The notes beneath the pieces are model-generated. The model saw only the letters and a list, made by a program, of their open reading frames with translations, was not told where the DNA came from and made no database searches. The translations under genes and the position numbers were made by a program. This document shows, piece after piece, positions 1 to 8,936 of a DNA stretch of 64,000 bases (within the stretch, counting starts at the first letter, position 1; each line of letters begins with the position of its first letter). Origin of the DNA: Pseudomonas saudiphocaensis (GTDB lineage: Bacteria; Pseudomonadota; Gammaproteobacteria; Pseudomonadales; Pseudomonadaceae); assembly GCF_000756775.1 (NCBI RefSeq), contig NZ_CCSF01000001.1:2418001-2482000 (forward strand). Reading direction: 5' to 3'.

Positions 1-2
1 TC

Positions 3-191
3 GGAAAGAACCCTCCCAAAGTAGTCAATTATCGTTATGGAATGAAGCTGGATATTGTAAAGGTTATTCGTATGACACGGACTGACATAGCCTGCAATGA
101 TGTGGTGCCAGTCCAGATGACCTATGAAGACTCCAATGGCGACTTGAATATTCTTGAATATCGAGTTATCGGAACCAACTGTCAGGGATAA
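3..191 (+). CDS. DUF2790-family protein, 5' end outside window
   Basis: The open frame enters from the left edge and stops at 189-191. The readable 62 residues contain YRYGMKLDIVKVI, then TYEDSNGDLNILEYRV and a terminal cysteine (GTNCQG). This is the pattern of the small exported DUF2790 proteins of Pseudomonas (Y-G-M-x-L-D-I followed by T-Y-x-D-S-x-G), which have no firmly established role and often sit beside metal-resistance genes. The signal peptide expected at the N-terminus is not in the window. It is followed by minus-strand czcD. The family call rests on motif recognition only. Confidence 0.7.
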   Translation, partial: GKNPPKVVNYRYGMKLDIVKVIRMTRTDIACNDVVPVQMTYEDSNGDLNILEYRVIGTNCQG

Positions 192-251
192 GGCGCATTG
201 TGTCTTGGTATACCCACGAACTAACCGTCGCTCACAGACGGCTTCCCCCCT

Positions 252-1184
252 CTAAGTAGGGCTTTTCCCATTATTGCGATTACTGTTGATCTGCCTGGCA
301 TCGATACAAACACTGCCGTCCAACTCAATTTCAAGTGTCGAGTGAATGACTTTGAATTGCTCATAAAGCGCGCGCTTTAATTCAGTCTTCACTCGTTCAA
401 TGTCAGGCAGGCTCACCTTTTTTATGACGACATGTGCTTCCAGAGCAGTTGTATGCTCGGCGATCTCCCAAATGTGCACATGATGCACGCTCTCTACGCC
501 GTTCGTACGCTCCATGATACTGACTACATCAGCAATGGAAATTCCTTCTGGAGCGCCTTCCATTAACAAGTGAATGGTTTTAGGTAGCAGGCTAAAGCCC
601 TGCCAGAGTACGTAGCCGGCAATCATTAGTGTCAGTACAGTATCCGTCCAGTACCACCCATACAGAAGAATCAATGTCCCGGCGATAACAACGCCGACGG
701 AGGCCAGTGCATCCGACACATTGTGCAAGAATGCCGCCTTTATATTCATACTGTCCTTAGACATCGTGTAGGTGAGTATTGCTGTGGCGATATCTACGAT
801 CAAGGCTATCCCCGCCACAACGACCACCGTCCAACCTTCAATGGGTTGCGGGGCAAACAACCGACCCATAGCCTCGTAAATGAGGTAGAGGCCGACGATA
901 ATCAGCGTGACCAAGTTGATCAAGGCCGCGATGGTTTCGCTGCGTCGGTAGCCAAAGGTCTTAAAAGCATCTGGCGGCCTGCGACCGATCTTACGTGCGA
1001 TGAGCGCAATAACCAAGGATGCGGCATCGCTTAAATTATGTAGCGCGTCAGCTATGAGCGATAAGCTACCAGAAAGTATTCCGCCCACTATTTGTGCCAG
1101 TGTTAATGTAGCATTAACGCCAATGGCAGCGATTAGACGCTTATCACCTATGGTTTCGGTGTTATGGTTATGTTCGTGGCCCAT
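252..1184 (-). CDS. czcD: Cation diffusion facilitator CzcD-like (Zn/Co/Cd export)
   Basis: Inner-membrane divalent-metal/proton antiporter of 310 residues, the usual CDF length. A short His-rich N-terminus (GHEHNHN) precedes about six membrane segments. The two metal-site motifs of the family are visible: HNLSD in ADALHNLSDA near residue 50 and HNVSD in FLHNVSDA near residue 155. The cytoplasmic C-terminal dimerisation domain has HHVHIWEI and a conserved EAHVVI strand. Members export Zn2+, Co2+ or Cd2+ from cytoplasm to periplasm and usually supply RND systems such as czcCBA, found here at 2-7.8 kb on the same strand. Metal specificity cannot be read from the sequence. Confidence 0.9.
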   Translation of the reverse strand: MGHEHNHNTETIGDKRLIAAIGVNATLTLAQIVGGILSGSLSLIADALHNLSDAASLVIALIARKIGRRPPDAFKTFGYRRSETIAALINLVTLIIVGLYLIYEAMGRLFAPQPIEGWTVVVVAGIALIVDIATAILTYTMSKDSMNIKAAFLHNVSDALASVGVVIAGTLILLYGWYWTDTVLTLMIAGYVLWQGFSLLPKTIHLLMEGAPEGISIADVVSIMERTNGVESVHHVHIWEIAEHTTALEAHVVIKKVSLPDIERVKTELKRALYEQFKVIHSTLEIELDGSVCIDARQINSNRNNGKSPT

Positions 1185-1572
1185 TGTTTTCTATCCACTC
1201 CTTGAAAAGCTAACAAAAAGATTTTTGGGCAGGAAGCCAAAAGGCCGCCCATAACGCGAAATAGATAATACTAGCGCCTTTACAGGCTGACACGGAAACA
1301 GCCTCCAAATCATCGACAGAAATCCGACCATCTCACCCGAACTCGTGCGTTATTTCTCAAATATTCCGATAACTAGCCGATCATGGCCTGAACATGACAG
1401 CTTTGCAATCTTTCGATCATTTTAGTGTTCAAGCTGCACAGCGGAATATAACATTTCAATAATGTAATGCTTTGCTCACGCTGCCGTTATCTTCAGTCAG
1501 ACAAAATCACTTCGAACTGTAGAACTCACCGGAAAGGCTCATCAAGCCACTTTGAACTTAGCGAGGCGCCCT
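1185..1572. other. Intergenic region between czcD and the small exported protein
   Basis: No convincing gene in 388 bases. It lies between divergently transcribed genes, so it should hold both promoters. It is AT-richer than the flanking genes. I see no obvious terminator hairpin and no copy of the palindrome found in front of czcR. Confidence 0.4.
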
Positions 1573-1803
1573 ATGAATCTGTTGAAAGCCATTGTTGTTG
1601 GATCGATAATTTTCGGCTCTGCATTATCATATGCAGGAGATGGCTACAATCGCTCAATTAAATTTAATGAAAAGTTCCGTGCAGACCAAAAGCGAATTCA
1701 CGGAGCCGAGTCTGCTGAAAAGAAACCAGACGAGCTAAAAATTAAAAATACTCGGCAGGACCAAAGCATTACGCAAAACAAGAAAGAAACCAAAACTGAC
1801 TAG
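1573..1803 (+). CDS. Small exported protein, possibly PtrA-like, in the metal-resistance locus
   Basis: 76 residues from the ATG at 1573, preceded by an AGGCG ribosome-binding site; an in-frame TTG at 1552 is less likely. The N-terminus is a signal peptide (basic MNLLK, hydrophobic core, cleavage after SYA). The mature part is small, highly charged and ends in a Lys/Glu/Asp-rich tail (KKETKTD). The segment GDGYNRSIKFNEKFR resembles the start of PtrA-type co-regulatory proteins found beside copper/zinc genes in Pseudomonas, but that is a weak motif impression. A good terminator follows at 1869. Its position between czcD and czcCBA suggests a periplasmic role in metal stress. Confidence 0.6.
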   Translation: MNLLKAIVVGSIIFGSALSYAGDGYNRSIKFNEKFRADQKRIHGAESAEKKPDELKIKNTRQDQSITQNKKETKTD

Positions 1804-1868
1804 CCTTTTCATTCCGGACGGCGTTCGCCTCTGGAAGCTTCCGAATCCCGTTGGTAAAGCTGTATTTC

Positions 1869-1893
1869 AAGCGCCTTTCGAGGCGCTTTTTTT
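1869..1893 (+). terminator. Rho-independent terminator after the small exported protein
   Basis: Perfect 8-bp stem (AAGCGCCT / AGGCGCTT) with a TTCG tetraloop, followed by five T residues. It lies 66 bp downstream of the stop codon at 1803. Confidence 0.85.
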
Positions 1894-1984
1894 GCTTCAC
1901 GACAACTTGCCCGTTAGTCGTTACCAGTGCACTGGAACGACAACTCTCGCAGTGAACCCTTATTCAGGACGGAACATGGTCATA

Positions 1985-2015
1985 AAGAAGGCCAGGCATC
2001 AAGCCTGGCCTTCTT
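1985..2015 (-). terminator. Terminator of the czcCBA operon
   Basis: 13-bp perfect stem (AAGAAGGCCAGGC and its complement) with a 5-nt loop, 16 bp beyond the czcA stop codon. Read on the minus strand it runs into a short TTCTTTAT tract. It could work in both directions. Confidence 0.75.
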
Positions 2016-2030
2016 ATACAAGAACCAATA

Positions 2031-5000
2031 TCAGTTCGCGTCCTCATCCTCTTCGTTGCGTTTCATGCGGCGCTGCAGGGCCGTGTAATAGAGCGCAGGC
2101 AATACCAGCAGCGTGAGCGCCGTCGAGGACAGGATGCCGCCAATAACCACCGTCGCCAGTGGTCGTTGCACCTCTGCACCGGTTCCGGTGGCCAACGCCA
2201 TCGGGACGAAGCCGAGCGACGCTACCAATGCTGTCATCAGGACTGGACGCAATCGCACCAGTGCGCCTTCATGCACAGCCTCGGATAAAGGCCGACCTTC
2301 CTCTAGCAGCCCACGAATAAAAGCAATCATCACGAGTCCGTTGAGCACTGCCACCCCCGACAATGCGATGAACCCGACGCCAGCCGAAATCGAGAGAGGA
2401 ATGTCTCTCAGCCAGAGCGCAAGAATGCCTCCGGTAAGCGCGAACGGAATGCCAGTGAACACAACTAGACCATCGCGCAACGTATTAAACATCATGAACA
2501 GCAGCACAAAGACCAGCAGCAAGGCGAGTGGGACGACCAACTGCAGGCGCTGGGCGGCAGCCTGCAGCTGCTCGAACTGCCCACCCCAGGTCGTCCAGTA
2601 ACCGGGCGGTACCGGGTTTCGTTCAGCGATTGCCGCAGACGCATCTTGAACGAAACTGCCAATGTCACGTCCCCGAACATTGGCGCTGACCACTACCAGA
2701 CGTTTGCCATCCTCACGACTGATCTGGTTCGGTCCCAGCACGAATTCCAGCGTGGCAACTTCAGCCAGTGGAATGAAGTCGATTCGGTCGCTGGCTGCAC
2801 CCGCCACCGCCGGTACCGGAATCGGCAGGTGAGCCAGCACATCCGGATCGGCGCGCAGCGTATCGGACAGTCGAACAACGATATCGAAACGGCGATCGCC
2901 TTCAAAGAAGGTTCCGGCCTCCCGCCCGCCGATTGCGGCGGCGACGGTATCCTGCACATCCCCGATGTTGAGTCCGAAGCGCGCCGCCTTGTCGCGATCT
3001 ACATTGACGCTGAGTAACGGGAGGCCCGTCGTCTGCTCCACCTTCACTTCGGACGCGCCTGGTACGTCCTGTAGTATCGCCGCGATGCCATCAGCCGTTT
3101 TGTTGAGAACATCCATATCGTCCCCAAATACCTTAACGGCGACATCGCTGCGGATACCGGAAATCAGCTCGTTAAAGCGTAATTGGATCGGCTGAGACAT
3201 CTCATAGTTGCTGCCCGGCACCGATGCGGCCGCTTTCTGGATGTCTTCAATGAGCTGCTCACGGGATTTGTTCGGATCTGGCCACTCTTCCTTGGGCTTG
3301 AGCATCACATAGCTGTCCGAGATATTCGGCGGCATCGGGTCTGCCGCGATCTCGGCGGTGCCGGTTCGAGCAAATGTACGCTCGACCTCCGGTACTTGCT
3401 CCGCAATTGCCTTTTCCAGCCGCTGCTGCATGTCCACCGATTGGGAGAGGCTGGTACCTGGGACGCGCAGCGCTTGGAGTGCGAAATCACCCTCGCTGAG
3501 GCTTGGAATGAACTCGCTACCCATTCGCATGACCAGCAGGGCTGACAGCAGCACGCTCGCGACGGCGCCACTGAATACCAACGTGCGGTGCTGCATGACC
3601 CAGTCGAGCACCGGTGCATAACCATTGCGCGCCGCACGCATCAGGCGGTTGTCCTTCTCCTTCACCTTGCCGGTGACAAAAAGCGCAATGGCGGCCGGCA
3701 CGAACGTGACCGAAAGAATCATGGCACCCAACAGTGCGATCACTACTGTGAATGCCATGGGGTGGAACATCTTCCCCTCGACACCAGTGAGCGCAAAGAT
3801 TGGGAGGTAGACGACCATAATGATGAGCTGGCCATAGATGAGCGGGCGTCGTGCTTCTTTTGCCGCAGCGAACACCTCGTGGAAACGCTCGGTGCGGGTC
3901 AAAATCCTGCCATGCTTTTCCTGGGCATGGGCAAGCCGGCGGATGGCGTTTTCGACGATCACCACCGCACCGTCAACAATGATGCCGAAGTCGAGCGCCC
4001 CTAGGCTCATGAGGTTGGCACTGACTTTGTTGGTGGCCATGCCGGTAAAGGTGAACAGCATGGACAGCGGGATGACCATCGCCGTAATCAGGGCCGCACG
4101 CAGATTACCGAGGAACAGAAAGAGCACAGCGATAACCAGGATCGCGCCTTCGATCAGGTTTTTGCGAACCGTGGCGATGGCCTTGTCCACCAGGTCGGTC
4201 CGATCGTAAACCGTTATCGCGCTTATGCCTTCGGGCAGGTTCTGGTTGATGGTCTCCAAGCGCTGTGCAACGGCCTGCGATACGCTACGGCTGTTCTCTC
4301 CCACCAGCATGAAGGCCGTCCCAAGGACCACCTCGCGCCCATTGTCGGTGGCCGCCCCTGAACGCAGCTCACGACCAATCCCCACTTCGGCGATATCGCG
4401 AACCCGCACGGGCGCACCGCCTGCGTTGCTCAGAACGATATTGCCAATATCCTCGGGGGAGCCGAGTTGGCCTGGCGTACGGATCGACAATTGTTCACCG
4501 TTACGCTCGATGAAGCCGGCACCGACGTTGGCATTGTTCCGCTCGAGCGCAACGACGAGTTGTTCCAGGGTGATTCGGTAAGCGGCCATGCGCTTCGGAT
4601 CGGGCGCGACCTGATATTCTTTAGCGAAGCCGCCGATCGTGTTGATCTCCGCAACGCCTCGAACGTTTCGCAGCTGCGGCTTGATGATCCAATCCTGGAT
4701 TTCGCGCAGGTCCGTCGGCGTGTAGGGTTGACCATCAGGACGGCGCGCTTCGGGCTCGGCCTCTACCGTCCAGAGGAAGATTTCCCCCAGACCCGTAGAG
4801 ATGGGGCCGAGGGTGACCTCCACACGCGGCGGAAGCTCATTGCGTGCGGCCTGCAGCCGCTCACTCACAAGTTGCCGAGCGAAATAGAGATCGGTGCCAT
4901 CCTCAAAAATCACGGTGATCTGAGCGAACCCGGAGCGCGACAATGAACGTGTCTGGCGCAGGTGGGGCAAGCCGGCCATCGCCGTCTCTATGGGAAAAGT

Positions 5001-5195
5001 AACGCGTTGCTCGGTTTCGAGCGGCGACGCGCCTGGGACCGCGGCGTTTATTTGGACCTGGACGTTGGTGATGTCGGGCACAGCGTCGATGGGCAAGCGC
5101 TGGTAGCTATAAACCCCGACGCCAGCCATGCCCAAGACCGCGAGCAGCACTAGCCAGCGCTGCTCGATGGCGAAGCGAAGAATGCGTTCGAACAT
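2031..5195 (-). CDS. czcA: Heavy-metal RND efflux pump CzcA
   Basis: Proton-driven inner-membrane pump of 1054 residues, full length for the HME-RND family; with CzcB and CzcC it exports Co2+, Zn2+ and Cd2+ across both membranes. The first membrane segment lies at residues 12-30, followed by the pore-domain start VPDITNVQVQIN. The proton-relay helix near residue 400 reads DFGIIVDGAVVIVEN, with the two Asp and one Glu typical of divalent-metal HME1 pumps rather than Cu/Ag pumps. A second large periplasmic loop and six C-terminal helices follow, and the C-terminus is acidic (EEDEDAN). It is the third gene of czcCBA, 19 bp after czcB. The pump class is secure; the exact metal set is inferred. 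Confidence 0.95.
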   Translation of the reverse strand: MFERILRFAIEQRWLVLLAVLGMAGVGVYSYQRLPIDAVPDITNVQVQINAAVPGASPLETEQRVTFPIETAMAGLPHLRQTRSLSRSGFAQITVIFEDGTDLYFARQLVSERLQAARNELPPRVEVTLGPISTGLGEIFLWTVEAEPEARRPDGQPYTPTDLREIQDWIIKPQLRNVRGVAEINTIGGFAKEYQVAPDPKRMAAYRITLEQLVVALERNNANVGAGFIERNGEQLSIRTPGQLGSPEDIGNIVLSNAGGAPVRVRDIAEVGIGRELRSGAATDNGREVVLGTAFMLVGENSRSVSQAVAQRLETINQNLPEGISAITVYDRTDLVDKAIATVRKNLIEGAILVIAVLFLFLGNLRAALITAMVIPLSMLFTFTGMATNKVSANLMSLGALDFGIIVDGAVVIVENAIRRLAHAQEKHGRILTRTERFHEVFAAAKEARRPLIYGQLIIMVVYLPIFALTGVEGKMFHPMAFTVVIALLGAMILSVTFVPAAIALFVTGKVKEKDNRLMRAARNGYAPVLDWVMQHRTLVFSGAVASVLLSALLVMRMGSEFIPSLSEGDFALQALRVPGTSLSQSVDMQQRLEKAIAEQVPEVERTFARTGTAEIAADPMPPNISDSYVMLKPKEEWPDPNKSREQLIEDIQKAAASVPGSNYEMSQPIQLRFNELISGIRSDVAVKVFGDDMDVLNKTADGIAAILQDVPGASEVKVEQTTGLPLLSVNVDRDKAARFGLNIGDVQDTVAAAIGGREAGTFFEGDRRFDIVVRLSDTLRADPDVLAHLPIPVPAVAGAASDRIDFIPLAEVATLEFVLGPNQISREDGKRLVVVSANVRGRDIGSFVQDASAAIAERNPVPPGYWTTWGGQFEQLQAAAQRLQLVVPLALLLVFVLLFMMFNTLRDGLVVFTGIPFALTGGILALWLRDIPLSISAGVGFIALSGVAVLNGLVMIAFIRGLLEEGRPLSEAVHEGALVRLRPVLMTALVASLGFVPMALATGTGAEVQRPLATVVIGGILSSTALTLLVLPALYYTALQRRMKRNEEDEDAN

Positions 5196-5214
5196 GAGTT
5201 AGGTATCCGAAGAA

Positions 5215-6522
5215 TCAGTGAACGTGCTCGGCGGAGCCTTTGCCGAGTTCGGATTTCAGGATGAAGCTGCCAGCAGTCGCGATTTCCTGACCGGCCTGCA
5301 ATCCGTCACGAATTTCCACACGGTTTTCATCACGCTCGCCCAGCGAGACCGGTTGCGCCTGGAAGCCGTGCGGCGTGCGAATGAAAACGGTCGGCGCGTT
5401 CTCCACGGTCTGAACCGCCTCGACTGGAACCGTAATCGGAGCACTACGCCCATCGGCGCTTACTCGGACCGTCACGAAAAGACCGGGACGCCAAGCCCCA
5501 TCGGGATTGGCCAACGTCACGCGGGCTGTCGCTGCACGCGTCTGTTCGCCCAGCAGGCTGCCCACATGGGCGACCTTGCCCATCGTCCTTACCCCTAGCT
5601 CGCCTGCGACAACTTCAACCTCTCGGCCTACGGTCACGCGCATCAGTTCACGCGCAGGCACGCTGAACGTGGCCCAAACCCGCGACAAATCAGTCAGTGT
5701 GAACACGCTGGTCGTTTCATCGACACGTTCGCCCAGCACGATATGTTTCTCGACGACGACTGCATCGAAAGGTGCACGCAGCTCGTAGCGGTTGCCCACA
5801 CCGGTGCCACTTCCACCACCCAGCGCCTGTGTTTTTTCCTGAGCATTACGCAAGGCGATCTCTGCTTCGCGCAAGCTCTGCTGGGCCTGCAGATAGTCCT
5901 GCTCTGCAGAGATACGCTCCTGCCATAGGGTGCGCTCACGCTCGAACAAGATGCGAGCCAACCGGAGACGCTGCTCGGCGGCGGCCAGCTCACTACGCTG
6001 CTCGGACAGCTGCTGGCTGGCAATAACTGCGAGCAACTGGCCCTTCTTGACCTGATCACCCAGGTTGACCGAAACCTCTTCGACAACGCCTGCCACACGG
6101 GGCACGACATGTGCGGTACGGTCTTCGTCGAAACGCAGTTCGCCCGGCAGGGAAACAGACGAGCCGATCTCAGCCGGTCCGGCTTTGCTCAGTTGAATGC
6201 CAGCGGCACGTATCTGCGCCTCGGAAAGCTCAATCTCACCCTCGGCGTGCGCTTCTTCGCCGTGCTCGTCCTTCTCGCCGCCGTGATTGCCTTCGTCACC
6301 ATGGCCGTGTCCATCACTTTCAGCGTCATGACCGTCTTCGTCGCCATGGGCATCGTCGGATTTCTCATGACCGTTTTCACCATCCTCGTGCGCATGGCCA
6401 TCCTCGGCGTGCTCCGCCTTGTTATTGCTGGCCTGTGCGTCAAGAACGAAACCTTGTCTGACGCCAACACCGGTCAGCAGTACCAAAGCGATCGCTAGAG
6501 CGATTCCCGTCTGTTTTTTCAT
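5215..6522 (-). CDS. czcB: Membrane-fusion protein CzcB
   Basis: Periplasmic adaptor (435 residues) linking CzcA to CzcC. The N-terminal anchor (residues 1-25) is followed at about 33-98 by an exceptionally His/Asp/Glu-rich stretch with repeated GHGHGDEG- and HEDGENGHE-like elements, a likely metal-binding tail. The core shows the barrel-sandwich motif VEEVSVNLGDQVKKGQLL, an alpha-helical hairpin (about 165-230), a second lipoyl half (APFDAVVVEKHIVLGERV) and a beta-barrel domain (LSRVWATFSVPAREL). Second gene of the operon, 40 bp after czcC. Confidence 0.94.
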   Translation of the reverse strand: MKKQTGIALAIALVLLTGVGVRQGFVLDAQASNNKAEHAEDGHAHEDGENGHEKSDDAHGDEDGHDAESDGHGHGDEGNHGGEKDEHGEEAHAEGEIELSEAQIRAAGIQLSKAGPAEIGSSVSLPGELRFDEDRTAHVVPRVAGVVEEVSVNLGDQVKKGQLLAVIASQQLSEQRSELAAAEQRLRLARILFERERTLWQERISAEQDYLQAQQSLREAEIALRNAQEKTQALGGGSGTGVGNRYELRAPFDAVVVEKHIVLGERVDETTSVFTLTDLSRVWATFSVPARELMRVTVGREVEVVAGELGVRTMGKVAHVGSLLGEQTRAATARVTLANPDGAWRPGLFVTVRVSADGRSAPITVPVEAVQTVENAPTVFIRTPHGFQAQPVSLGERDENRVEIRDGLQAGQEIATAGSFILKSELGKGSAEHVH

Positions 6523-6562
6523 GCAAGCTCCTCACCGCCAATACGTAATGGAGGCGTTTCGG

Positions 6563-7813
6563 TCATTCGAAGGTAGTGGTAGGTCCGTACAGCCGCTCAA
6601 TACGCGCCCAGGCGTCAACCACGGCTTGCAATGACTGCAGATAGCGCGTGCGCGCATCGATCAGCGCACGCTGTGCATCGAGCACATCCAGGAATGCGAA
6701 GCGGCCCAGACTGAAGCCACGTGTGGCCGCCTCTACGGTTCGCTGTCCTGCCGGGAGTATTCGGTTGCGTATCTCCTCGACGTCCGCACGTGCGGTGCGC
6801 CAGTCGCGCAGGGCCTGCTGGATCTCTCCACGAACGCGCAGCTCGGCAGCATTGCGAAGATCACGCGCCTGATCCGCTCGTCGTGCGGCAGCGAGGACAT
6901 TGCCCTGGTTACGGTCGAACAAAGGCAACGGAACAGAGAGGCCGACGAGGTTGACGCGCTCACGCTCGATCTCCTCGTACTGACTGCCGATACTGAGGCT
7001 TATGTTCGGGTAGCGCTGGCTGCGCTCAAGCCCCAGTTCGGCTTCACTCAAGGCCACTTGGCGCAGAGCTCTGCGCATATCGGCACTCTCGCGCACGCGT
7101 GCCAGTAATGCAGATTCGCTAGGCACATCTGGCAGGTGCTCGAAACTGCCCATCAATTCGCCGAATTCCGGTGCGTCGGACCCGAGCAGGCGCGCCAGCA
7201 TCTGACGAGCGTTGTCCCATTCCTGTCCCGCACGTCGCAGGTCTAACTGCACGGTTGCAAGTTGCATGTCGGCGCGCGCCGCCTCTACCGGCGAAACTTT
7301 GCCGGCATCAACCTGTGCGGCGGCGACCTTCGCGCCCCGCTCGGCCAGTGACAGAGAGGCCTCCGCCAGTCGCATTCCTTCTTGGGCACGCAAGGCGGCG
7401 AAGAATGCCTGGATCACGTCTGCACGCAACCCTTGGCGCCGGACTTCGAGATCGGCATCCACCATCGAGCGATTGGCTTCCGCGACATCAATTCGAGCGC
7501 CGCGCTTGCCCCCTAACTCGATTGGCTGGGTAATCGTAATGGCACGTGTCTGGCGATCGGCACGGGTATCTTCCACTTCAAACCCTAATTCCGGGTTCGG
7601 GATGACTCCAGCTTGACGGCGCAGACCGTTTGCGATGCCGATCTCTGACCGCGCTGCGGAAAATTCCGGGTTGCGTTCATACGCAAGGGACACGGCACGC
7701 TCCAGTGTCAGGCTCTCTTGCGCGCCCACCTGGAGCGACATTAACGCCAGCCCGAGCCCAAGCAGCCCGCTAGCAAGCAGATACAAACGTTTCTTTTGGT
7801 ACATACGTAACAC
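6563..7813 (-). CDS. czcC: Outer-membrane efflux channel CzcC
   Basis: TolC-like outer-membrane factor, 416 residues. The signal peptide (YLLASGLLGLGLALMSLQVGA) is followed by SLTLERAVSLAYERNPEF, the usual start of the first OEP repeat. Two OEP repeats of long alpha-helical segments follow, the second beginning near NISLSIGSQYEEIERE. The start at 7813 (MLRMYQKK) or the internal ATG at 7804 are both possible. First gene of czcCBA, read leftward from the shared 7.8-8.26 kb regulatory region. Confidence 0.93.
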   Translation of the reverse strand: MLRMYQKKRLYLLASGLLGLGLALMSLQVGAQESLTLERAVSLAYERNPEFSAARSEIGIANGLRRQAGVIPNPELGFEVEDTRADRQTRAITITQPIELGGKRGARIDVAEANRSMVDADLEVRRQGLRADVIQAFFAALRAQEGMRLAEASLSLAERGAKVAAAQVDAGKVSPVEAARADMQLATVQLDLRRAGQEWDNARQMLARLLGSDAPEFGELMGSFEHLPDVPSESALLARVRESADMRRALRQVALSEAELGLERSQRYPNISLSIGSQYEEIERERVNLVGLSVPLPLFDRNQGNVLAAARRADQARDLRNAAELRVRGEIQQALRDWRTARADVEEIRNRILPAGQRTVEAATRGFSLGRFAFLDVLDAQRALIDARTRYLQSLQAVVDAWARIERLYGPTTTFE

Positions 7814-8261
7814 TGCAACGCAGTGCCCCCTTCGTCGATAGCGTTTCCTCAGCCGCGTTAAACCGGCCAGATAGCTGATAGCTAAGCGACGTGACTTTAA
7901 TTAAGCGCGGATATCGGCCGGGTGACCACGACATTACAAGTTTGTAATCCAGGGAATATCTGCGATTGCACCGCTCGAGATTACGAGATTGTCATTTACC
8001 GCTAATCCTGCGGTCATTTACAGGGGAAGATCATCGCCCGGCACGAAAACAAAAAGGCGAAATGACCAGTAGATTACAAATTCGCAAGATGGTCCCCAGA
8101 GCTTTTACCGCGCTAAAGTACTTTCCGCTTCCCTAGGCGGATCCTGCCGCATTCGCCTGTTATGCGCGGGCCAAGTTGCTTTCCTCTTGACCTTATAGTT
8201 ACCACATGGATTATTCGGGGTTCCGCTTACCACGCACCTCCTTGCCGAGTTACCTGAAAAC
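7814..8261. promoter_or_regulatory. Divergent control region between czcCBA and czcRS
   Basis: 448 bp without a credible gene separate czcC (minus) from czcR (plus), so both promoters lie here. It contains a perfect interrupted palindrome at 7933-7948 and a related ATTACAAAT element at 8073-8088, both resembling the ATTACA/TGTAAT boxes bound by CopR/CzcR-type regulators. Control by CzcR is inferred from this arrangement and from known czc systems. Confidence 0.65.
7933..7948. promoter_or_regulatory. Probable CzcR/CopR-type operator
   Basis: ATTACAAGTTTGTAAT: two 7-bp arms (ATTACAA / TTGTAAT) that match perfectly across a 2-bp centre. It lies 120 bp upstream of czcC. A half-conserved second copy is at 8073-8088. 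Confidence 0.6.
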
Positions 8262-8936
8262 ATGCGCATCCTGGTTGTAGAAGACGAGAACAAAGCTGCC
8301 GAATACCTGCAGCAGGGCCTTGTCGAGTCTGGTTACATGGTCGATCGAGCGAGTGATGGGCTCGATGGATTTCACCTAGCACTGCAGAACGACTATGACG
8401 TCGTGCTGCTGGATGTGAATCTGCCAACCATGGATGGGTGGGAGGTGCTCGAACTCATCAGGCGACGTAAGCAGACACGCGTCATCATGCTGACGGCCAA
8501 TAGCCGCCTAGAGCAGAAAGTCCGCGGCTTGGAATCGGGCGCCGACGACTACCTGGTCAAGCCGTTCCAGTTTCCCGAGTTGCTTGCTCGTATCCGGACA
8601 CTGTTGCGGCGAGGCGAGGCTGTCGCACTCCCGAGCAACCTGCGTGTCGCCGACCTCGAACTGGACCCAGGCCGGCATCGAGCTTACCGGAGCGGTCAGC
8701 GTATCGACCTCACCAGCAAGGAGTTCGCCTTGCTTCATCTGCTTATGCGTCGGACCGGGGAGGTCCTGACGCGTACCGAAATCACCGCTTTGGTCTGGGA
8801 CATCAACTTCGACTGCGATACCAACGTGGTGGATGTTGCGATTCGTCGCCTGCGGATGAAGGTGGACGAACCCTTCGGAGAGCGCCTGATACACACCGTC
8901 CGGGGTGTTGGTTACGTGCTGGAGGCTAGAGCTTGA
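8262..8936 (+). CDS. czcR: OmpR-family response regulator CzcR
   Basis: 224 residues. The receiver domain (1-115) has the acidic pair in VVEDEN, the phosphoacceptor Asp in [13 protein letters not shown] (about residue 51) and the conserved Lys in DDYLVKPF (about residue 101). The C-terminal winged helix (about 128-224) shows the OmpR pattern [15 protein letters not shown] and ends with [11 protein letters not shown]. It is paired with czcS, whose start codon overlaps its stop. It most resembles the CzcR/CopR/CusR regulators of metal efflux and probably activates the divergent czcCBA operon on Zn/Cd/Co stress. Confidence 0.93.
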   Translation: MRILVVEDENKAAEYLQQGLVESGYMVDRASDGLDGFHLALQNDYDVVLLDVNLPTMDGWEVLELIRRRKQTRVIMLTANSRLEQKVRGLESGADDYLVKPFQFPELLARIRTLLRRGEAVALPSNLRVADLELDPGRHRAYRSGQRIDLTSKEFALLHLLMRRTGEVLTRTEITALVWDINFDCDTNVVDVAIRRLRMKVDEPFGERLIHTVRGVGYVLEARA

